A DNA stretch of 41,112 nucleotides, taken from the NCBI GenBank assembly GCA_937858935.1, contig CALLZX010000131.1:1-41112 (forward strand), in the 5' to 3' direction. This DNA comes from an uncultured Ignavibacteriales bacterium (GTDB taxonomy: Bacteria > Bacteroidota > Ignavibacteria > Ignavibacteriales > Ignavibacteriaceae). A model generated the notes under the pieces. That model ran no database searches, was not told the DNA's origin, and saw nothing but the letters and a program-made list of their open reading frames with translations. The position numbers were made by a program, and so were the translations under genes. Positions 36,073-41,112 of the stretch are shown one piece after another; position 1 is the first letter of the stretch; each line of letters opens with the position of its first letter.

Positions 36073-36540
36073 TTAAAATTTATCAGAAGTAAGTCTGAAT
36101 ATTGTCCAATCATCTAATGGTTTAGCGCCAATTTTTTTGTAAAAATCAATTGCAGACTCATTCCAATCCAAAACAGACCATTCTACCCGGCCATAATTTC
36201 TTTCTTTAGCGATTGAAATGATTTTATCTAGCAGCATCTTCCCAATTCCTTTGCCACGCATTTCTGGTTTTACGTAAAGATCCTCAAGATAAATTCCAGG
36301 TTTGCCAAGAAAAGTTGAAAAGTTTTTATAGAATAAAGCCTGTCCCACTATTTCACCATTAAACTCAGCAAGAAGAATTTCTACAAATCTATCTTCACCA
36401 AATAATGTATTACGCAATTCATTTTCTGTGGTATTTATTTGATCAGCAAGTTTTTCAAATTCGGCTAATTCCTTTATAAGTGCAAAGATTGCCGGAACAT
36501 CGTTTTCATTTGCTGTGCGGATTAAGAATTTATTATCCAT
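36073..36540 (-). CDS. GNAT-family N-acetyltransferase, diamine/spermidine acetyltransferase-like
   Basis: The 155-aa protein has the GNAT fold pattern: FLIRTANENDVPAIFALIKELAEFEKL, YLEDLYVKPEMRGKGIGKMLL with the acetyl-CoA loop RGKGIG, and EWSVLDWNESAIDFYKKIGAKPLDDW. The order and the words ALIKELAEFEKL and WNESAIDFYKKIGA resemble the SSAT (SAT1/SAT2) group, which acetylates diamines, polyamines or thialysine. Substrate specificity is not certain. It begins 5 nt after the DUF3298 gene stop in transcription order, indicating coupling. Confidence 0.85.
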   Translation of the reverse strand: MDNKFLIRTANENDVPAIFALIKELAEFEKLADQINTTENELRNTLFGEDRFVEILLAEFNGEIVGQALFYKNFSTFLGKPGIYLEDLYVKPEMRGKGIGKMLLDKIISIAKERNYGRVEWSVLDWNESAIDFYKKIGAKPLDDWTIFRLTSDKF

Positions 36541-36545
36541 AATTT

Positions 36546-37295
36546 TTAATTTGTTGGAAATGGAAGATTCTCTTTCAATATATCTTTTATCTTTTCAAAT
36601 GGAATTTCCGCAGTAACTTCACCCATTACCCAAGGACCAATTTCGTAAGGATCAAACTGAAGAACGAGCACACCTGGTTTGATATAAAAATCCTGATCAT
36701 TCAGAATTTCAATTTCATCCTCAAACAATCCGGCTTCTATCAATGAATTTGCTTCATACTTTTCCAAAATCGCCTGCTCACATTCAAATGCTAAGAGATC
36801 AAATGAGTCATCTTTGATAATATCTTTAAGTGTTAATACGCTGCCATCTTTCATTAAAATGTTGTAACCAAGTGCAAAATAATTTCCATGCGCACCGCCT
36901 GTAAATTGATAATGACTTAATGCGATACTTATAAATTCTTTAGAGTTATATTCTACCTGAAATCCTGTTTCAAAAGTAAATTGCATCTCAGTACCGAACT
37001 CTAAAAAGTATGATGAATCCGTTTGCAGCTCATCAAACCATGCAATTGACTGTTTAAATTCTTCTTCCAGGAACAAATTAACTTTATTCTCTATCTCAGC
37101 ATTTTCAAAGTTTATTATTTGCGGAAAATCAATATTAATAACTACTGTGCTATCTGAATTGCTACTAGAGTAATTGACAACTTTTGTTTCTACCGTATCA
37201 ACTCTGTTATAACTAATGTTTTTAATGAGTAAACATTCTGCAAGAATAAAATTAGTGGAAATAATTAAAAGGAATATAAAAAGTACTTTTTTCAT
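36546..37295 (-). CDS. Secreted DUF3298-family protein
   Basis: The 249-aa product has a signal peptide (KKVLFIFLLIISTNFILAEC), then a beta-rich N-terminal part resembling the DUF4163/PdaC-type region (NFENAEIENKVNLFLEEEFKQSI), and a C-terminal DUF3298 domain with the hallmark TGGAHGNYFALGYNILMKDGSVLTLKDI and a closing PGVLVLQFDPYEIGPWVMGEVTAEIPF. A Cys right after the signal (AEC) could also be a lipoprotein site, though the lipobox is not convincing. Members are extracytoplasmic and some are linked to peptidoglycan modification; no function is claimed here. Confidence 0.82.
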   Translation of the reverse strand: MKKVLFIFLLIISTNFILAECLLIKNISYNRVDTVETKVVNYSSSNSDSTVVINIDFPQIINFENAEIENKVNLFLEEEFKQSIAWFDELQTDSSYFLEFGTEMQFTFETGFQVEYNSKEFISIALSHYQFTGGAHGNYFALGYNILMKDGSVLTLKDIIKDDSFDLLAFECEQAILEKYEANSLIEAGLFEDEIEILNDQDFYIKPGVLVLQFDPYEIGPWVMGEVTAEIPFEKIKDILKENLPFPTN

Positions 37296-37317
37296 TTATA
37301 TAGAACCTTTCACACGT

Positions 37318-37890
37318 TTAAGATTCAGTGCGTTTAATTTTTCTTTCATCTAAATACTTTTCTAAATACAAAACACCGGAAGAGAATAGATAACCAAATG
37401 CCAATCCAATCACTGCGCCGCCGAAAATATCTGAAGGGTAATGCAATCCTAAATAAACTCTGGAGATTGAAATTAAGGCTGCGCCGATAAACAGAACCCA
37501 CTTTAAGTTGGGAAATAGTCTATAAAAGAAAATTGCCGCTGCAAAATTATTAAGTGCATGATTTGATGGAAATGAATATGAACCTGTACATCCAAGAGGA
37601 GTTAAAACATCAGCTAAAGCATTGCATGGACGAGGTCTTGCAAAATATTCTTTCAATAATCTATAACCGGTCTGATCAGTGGCAACAATTAATAAAAGAA
37701 CTCCTAAAACGGCAAGTTTACCTTTTCTGCCTCCCTTAACAAAACTAACTCCGAGTAGAATTACATAGGTTATATACCAGTTATTTACATTTGTTATAAT
37801 GGAAAAAAACTTGTCCAGAAATCCAATGGAAAGAGTATGATTGAAGAAGTAGAAAATTGCCAGATCGATTGAATACAAAAAATCTATCAT
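37318..37890 (-). CDS. PAP2-family membrane phosphatase
   Basis: The protein is a type 2 phosphatidic acid phosphatase-like enzyme, probably acting on undecaprenyl pyrophosphate or another lipid phosphate at the periplasmic side. The motifs are KEYFARPRP (motif 1), SFPSNHALN (motif 2, with Asn in the usual Gly place of PSGH) and SRVYLGLHYPSDI (motif 3), with several hydrophobic segments. The ATG at 37890 (MIDFLYSIDLAIFYFF, 190 aa) matches the usual start and leaves about 100 bp for divergent promoters. An in-frame ATG at 37947 would add a hydrophobic 19-residue segment but leaves only 40 bp before the divergent kinase gene. The start choice is uncertain. Confidence 0.88.
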   Translation of the reverse strand: MIDFLYSIDLAIFYFFNHTLSIGFLDKFFSIITNVNNWYITYVILLGVSFVKGGRKGKLAVLGVLLLIVATDQTGYRLLKEYFARPRPCNALADVLTPLGCTGSYSFPSNHALNNFAAAIFFYRLFPNLKWVLFIGAALISISRVYLGLHYPSDIFGGAVIGLAFGYLFSSGVLYLEKYLDERKIKRTES

Positions 37891-37987
37891 GTAAAATATT
37901 TTCAAAATTGTTATTGTTAAGATAGAAATGATAAACCAATTTATCATAAAAATTATGTAGATTTATTGTGGACTTTATGAGCAAAAG

Positions 37988-40615
37988 ATGAAGGACGAAA
38001 AATCTCTTATAGATTTTATTTATAACCCAAAGTTACCTTTAGTGAAAGCGAGGTATGATCGTATCAAAGAAGAATCAGGTAAATATTTAGTTACACCATT
38101 AAAGGTGATTGCATTGATGGTTGCCATTTCAGGCATCTTTGCAATGATATTTGAAGTTCGTCATCACGCCGAATTTGCATTTGAAATTTATTTTGTGAGA
38201 CTGATTGCAACCCTTATCTCGTTTATAATATTGATTTTTCTCAATTCTAAAAATGCAATGCGGTACTCTATTCCGCTTGTGCACATTCTTCTTCTCACAA
38301 TTATCGCTTCATCCGCTTTGATGATATTGTTAATGCCTAATTCTCTAATTGTTAATTCCCAGATAGTTGGGTTAATGATATTTACATCAGCAATGTTTCT
38401 TAATTGGGAAATTAAGAATCAGATTCTTGTTGCAATTTATTATAACATTGTTTTTGCTGTTGCCATTCTATTTAATGATCAGAAAATATATTTTTTACCA
38501 AATATGTTCGAATCCCTGATCTTTGTTCTATTCCTTAGTTTACTTTCTGTTGTTGGCAGCGCAATAAATTTCAGAATGCGTTTACAGGTTGCAGAAAATG
38601 CCTTGCGTGTTGAACAATCAGAAAAAAAATTCAGAGCAATATTTAATAATTCTTCAGACGGAATTTTTCAATCTACAACAGATGGGGATTTTCTTACAGC
38701 AAATGAATCATTGGTAAAGATGTTAGGACACGAAACTTTGGATGATCTTATTATTACAAGGGTAACTGACTATTATAAAAATAAATCTGACAGAGACAGA
38801 TTATTAGCTGAAGTAAAAAAGCATGGGTTTGTTGAAAATTTTATTACAACACTTGTTGATAAACATAAAGATGATATTAATGTTAAAATGAATGTGCGTT
38901 ACGTTACTGATGATATATCGGGCAGGAAATTTTTAGAAGGTACTATTCGTGATGTATCGATGGAAGTATTGGCTCAGCATTTACGTGAACAAGTTGAGAT
39001 TGAACTTAAAACTGAAAAAGAAAAATCTGATGCTCTCGCTAAAGAAGCAATGAAGTTAAGCACCGCAAAAAGCCGGTTCCTTGCTAATATGAGTCACGAA
39101 ATCCGTACCCCAATGAATGGTATTATTGGATTTTTAGCCCTTATTGAAAACGAATCTTATCAAAACCAGGAAGAACTAAAACAATTTATTCGCAGTGCTA
39201 AAGTATCTGCCGAATCTTTGCTGGATACTATAAATGCGGTTCTGGATCTTTCAAAAATTGAAGCGGGAAAAATTGAACTTGAAAATCTAAACTTCAATCT
39301 TAAAAAAGTAGTTACTCAGGCTATTTCAATTGTAAGCCCTAAAGCAAAAGAAAAATCTTTAAATGTTACTTACGAATTACCTGAAGATGGGAATCTAAAT
39401 TTTATCGGTGATCCTACAAGAATAAGGCAGATATATCTTAATCTTTTAAGCAATGCAGTTAAGTTTACCAAAGAAGGCGAAATTAAAATTGTTGTTAAAA
39501 CTAGTGAGCTTGAGAAAGGTAAATTTAGATTAAGTACTTCTATATTTGATTCAGGAATAGGAATTCCCGCTGATAAAATTAAAGAGTTGTTTAAACCATT
39601 CTCACAGATTACTGGGGCTGAGGGAAACAGTTTAGGCGGAACCGGTCTAGGTTTAGTTATTTGTAAAGAGTTTACAAATCTTATGGAAGGTGATATCTCT
39701 GTAAACAGCATTGAAGGTGAGGGAAGCAGGTTTGATTTTCAAATAGTTGTTCAAGAACAAGGATCGGATCAAACTGCAGAACAAATTGAAGAAGAGAAAA
39801 AAGCTTTGGCTGAGATTGAAGAGCCACAGTTTACCGATGCCGATATTAAACTTCATATTCCTAAAAGAAAAGGTTTTAAACTTCTTCTTGCAGAGGATAA
39901 TCTTATAAATCAAAAAGTTGCAATTAGAACACTTAACTCTGCTGGTTATGAAGTTGATGCTGTAATGAATGGTGAACAGGCAGTTCGAGCACATACACAG
40001 AATCATTATGATTTAATTCTTATGGATGTGCAAATGCCGGATGTTGATGGATTTGCTGCAACTAAAATGATAAGAGCCTTACCGGAACCAAAAAATAAAA
40101 TTCCAATTATCGCAATTACTGCTCATGCACTTATTGGCGATCGTGAAAAATGTATTGAAGCCGGTATGGATGAATATGTTCCAAAACCAATGGTTGCCCG
40201 TGATATTATTAGATTGATAGACCACTTCTTAAAAATTGATTATACTGATAATAAAAAGAATAAGGATGATATTTACGATTTAAGATTATTTGATTTTACC
40301 AGGCTAAAACAAATTAGCCTTGGTGATGAGATTTTTGAAAAAGATCTGCTAACAGATTACCTGATTGATGCAGAACATAAACTGCAGTTACTTCGCGATC
40401 TTCATTTAACCAGTGAAGTAAAAAAAATTATTGATATGGCTCATACACTAAAAGGATCCAGTTATTCTGTTGGTGCAAAATTGGTTGGTGATGAAGCGCT
40501 TGGTATTGAACTTTCCGCAAAGAATAATGATCTTGGAAATGTTGAGGAAAGACTGACCAAACTGGCAAAATCAATTAGAGAAACTAGAGAAGTTCTTAAG
40601 AATAAAATTACTTAA
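37988..40615 (+). CDS. Hybrid histidine kinase with PAS, receiver and Hpt domains
   Basis: This 875-aa membrane sensor has about six N-terminal hydrophobic segments (residues 36-195), a PAS domain (about 210-330, FRAIFNNSSDGIFQSTTDGDF), a coiled linker, a HisKA domain with MSHEIRTPMNG (phospho-acceptor H370), a HATPase domain (N box LNLLSNAVKFT; G boxes DSGIGIP and GGTGLGL), a receiver domain (LLAEDNLINQKVA; D680 in LILMDVQMPDVDG; KP motif VPKP) and an Hpt domain (H819 in MAHTLKGSS). All phosphorelay elements are thus in one protein, but no output regulator gene lies nearby. The sensed signal is unknown. It is divergent from the PAP2 gene and followed by a hairpin terminator. Confidence 0.93.
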   Translation: MKDEKSLIDFIYNPKLPLVKARYDRIKEESGKYLVTPLKVIALMVAISGIFAMIFEVRHHAEFAFEIYFVRLIATLISFIILIFLNSKNAMRYSIPLVHILLLTIIASSALMILLMPNSLIVNSQIVGLMIFTSAMFLNWEIKNQILVAIYYNIVFAVAILFNDQKIYFLPNMFESLIFVLFLSLLSVVGSAINFRMRLQVAENALRVEQSEKKFRAIFNNSSDGIFQSTTDGDFLTANESLVKMLGHETLDDLIITRVTDYYKNKSDRDRLLAEVKKHGFVENFITTLVDKHKDDINVKMNVRYVTDDISGRKFLEGTIRDVSMEVLAQHLREQVEIELKTEKEKSDALAKEAMKLSTAKSRFLANMSHEIRTPMNGIIGFLALIENESYQNQEELKQFIRSAKVSAESLLDTINAVLDLSKIEAGKIELENLNFNLKKVVTQAISIVSPKAKEKSLNVTYELPEDGNLNFIGDPTRIRQIYLNLLSNAVKFTKEGEIKIVVKTSELEKGKFRLSTSIFDSGIGIPADKIKELFKPFSQITGAEGNSLGGTGLGLVICKEFTNLMEGDISVNSIEGEGSRFDFQIVVQEQGSDQTAEQIEEEKKALAEIEEPQFTDADIKLHIPKRKGFKLLLAEDNLINQKVAIRTLNSAGYEVDAVMNGEQAVRAHTQNHYDLILMDVQMPDVDGFAATKMIRALPEPKNKIPIIAITAHALIGDREKCIEAGMDEYVPKPMVARDIIRLIDHFLKIDYTDNKKNKDDIYDLRLFDFTRLKQISLGDEIFEKDLLTDYLIDAEHKLQLLRDLHLTSEVKKIIDMAHTLKGSSYSVGAKLVGDEALGIELSAKNNDLGNVEERLTKLAKSIRETREVLKNKIT

Positions 40616-40649
40616 ATAAATTTAAAACCAATTTTTCAGACATTGTTTT

Positions 40650-40667
40650 CCTGAGCGAAGTCGAAGG
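40650..40667. repeat. Repeat-like intergenic motif
   Basis: CCTGAGCGAAGTCGAAGG (reverse complement CCTTCGACTTCGCTCAGG) is close to a short GC-richer motif that I recall as scattered in intergenic regions of several Bacteroidota and other genomes. Only one clear copy is seen in this window, so the repeat status is based on general knowledge and remains uncertain. It stands out from the AT-rich surroundings and lies between the kinase gene and its terminator hairpin. Confidence 0.4.
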
Positions 40668-40683
40668 ATGAATGCGATTGTAG

Positions 40684-40732
40684 AATATTATTGCCACACT
40701 TCGAAAGGCGCAGTGTGACAATAATATTTTTT
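40684..40732 (+). terminator. Long imperfect hairpin terminator after the hybrid kinase gene
   Basis: AATATTATTG-C-CACACT (40684-40700) and AGTGTG-A-CAATAATATT (40712-40728) pair over 16 of 17 positions (one C-A mismatch) around an 11-nt loop, and TTTT follows (40729-40732). It can end the kinase transcript. For the convergent aminotransferase there is no T-run on the minus strand, so it is mainly a plus-strand signal. Confidence 0.75.
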
Positions 40733-40745
40733 ACAATGAAACGCT

Positions 40746-41112
40746 CTAATTAAAATCCTTCAACACTTTTCTGATAATGCCAACAGCCAAATCAATTTCA
40801 TCTTTTGTTATAACTAGTGGAGGTGCAAATCTTATAATATCACCGTGAGTTGGTTTTGCGAGCATTCCATTTTCTTTTAATGCAACACAAACATCCCACG
40901 CAGTTTTTCCGCTCTTTGCTGGCTTGATTACAATTGCATTCAACAATCCTTTACCGCGCACTAAAGTAAGATGTTCAAACTCATTTACCATTTTCTGAAC
41001 TTCTGATCTGAAGTAAGCACCCATTGCAAAAGCATTTTCTGCAAGTTTTTCTTCAATCAAAACCTCTAATGATGCGATTGCAACTTTACAAGCTAACGGA
41101 TTTCCACCGAAT
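40746..41112 (-). CDS. rocD: Ornithine aminotransferase, C-terminal part (5' end outside window)
   Basis: Ornithine aminotransferase converts ornithine and 2-oxoglutarate to glutamate semialdehyde and glutamate with PLP. Only about the last 121 residues are in the window; the frame stays open to the edge, reading [69 protein letters not shown] and the helix [14 protein letters not shown] follow, the characteristic C-terminal pattern of this enzyme; the RFAPPLVI Arg binds the substrate carboxylate in class III transaminases. The PLP lysine lies upstream, outside the window. A related class III aminotransferase cannot be fully excluded, but [14 protein letters not shown] favours OAT. Confidence 0.88.
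   Translation of the reverse strand, partial: FGGNPLACKVAIASLEVLIEEKLAENAFAMGAYFRSEVQKMVNEFEHLTLVRGKGLLNAIVIKPAKSGKTAWDVCVALKENGMLAKPTHGDIIRFAPPLVITKDEIDLAVGIIRKVLKDFN

Noticed and set aside
37891-37947. Longer start for the PAP2 phosphatase
   Set aside because: The in-frame ATG at 37947 has no Shine-Dalgarno and would leave 40 bp for divergent promoters; the shorter form fits the family start better, though the choice is not certain.
1-41112. CRISPR array, insertion sequence, prophage or integron
   Set aside because: No regularly spaced repeats, transposase, integrase or phage genes were seen in any part of the window.

Overview
The window is a low-GC (visibly AT-rich) chromosomal segment. 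It most likely comes from the Bacteroidota/Chlorobiota superphylum, and my best guess is an Ignavibacteria-like lineage. The primary sigma factor is the short Bacteroidota type (284 aa, no region 1.1). The gene set (class II NrdJ, DUF2141, DUF3298, LolA-like proteins, PP-loop-free housekeeping core) also fits that group. However, strong Shine-Dalgarno sequences precede many genes, which is not typical of Bacteroidia proper. The taxonomic guess is inference only; no search was run.

Positions 1-21.5 kb hold one long, almost gap-free plus-strand block. It starts with the 3' part of rpoC, then rpsL-rpsG-fusA-tuf (str), rpsJ-rplC-rplD-rplW-rplB-rpsS-rplV-rpsC-rplP-rpmC-rpsQ (S10), rplN-rplX-rplE-rpsN-rpsH-rplF-rplR-[tRNA-Gln]-rpsE-rpmD-rplO-secY-map-infA-rpmJ (spc) and rpsM-rpsK-rpsD-rpoA-rplQ (alpha). 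This encodes much of the ribosome, the RNA polymerase alpha subunit and the beta' C-terminal part, two elongation factors, IF-1, the Sec translocon channel and methionine aminopeptidase. Notable points are a promoter before rpsL that fits both the TTGACA/TATAAT form and the Bacteroidota TTG/TAnnTTTG form, a tRNA-Gln gene lodged between rplR and rpsE, hairpin terminators after tuf and after rplQ, and many TTG or GTG start codons.

Positions 21.5-27.5 kb (plus strand) hold engB, a membrane GAF-GAF protein with a degenerate GGDEF domain, deoB, a translationally coupled small-ORF/PIN-domain pair that resembles a toxin-antitoxin module, the primary sigma factor, and an NlpC/P60 lipoprotein. A convergent terminator separates these from the minus-strand B12-dependent ribonucleotide reductase nrdJ (27.6-31.1 kb).

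After a 421-bp intergenic region comes a plus-strand ABC ATPase / ABC-2 permease / LolA-like trio (31.6-34.0 kb). A minus-strand run follows (34.2-37.9 kb; transcription order PAP2 phosphatase, DUF3298 protein, GNAT acetyltransferase, fabF, DUF2141 protein). A large plus-strand hybrid histidine kinase with its own receiver and Hpt domains (38.0-40.6 kb) ends in a long imperfect hairpin next to a repeat-like motif. The window closes in the C-terminal part of an ornithine aminotransferase on the minus strand.

Most of the window is conserved housekeeping DNA. I found no CRISPR array, insertion sequence or prophage. The observations most worth a second look are the intra-operon tRNA, the deoB-linked PIN pair, the promoter/sigma match, and the terminator abutting the engB start.
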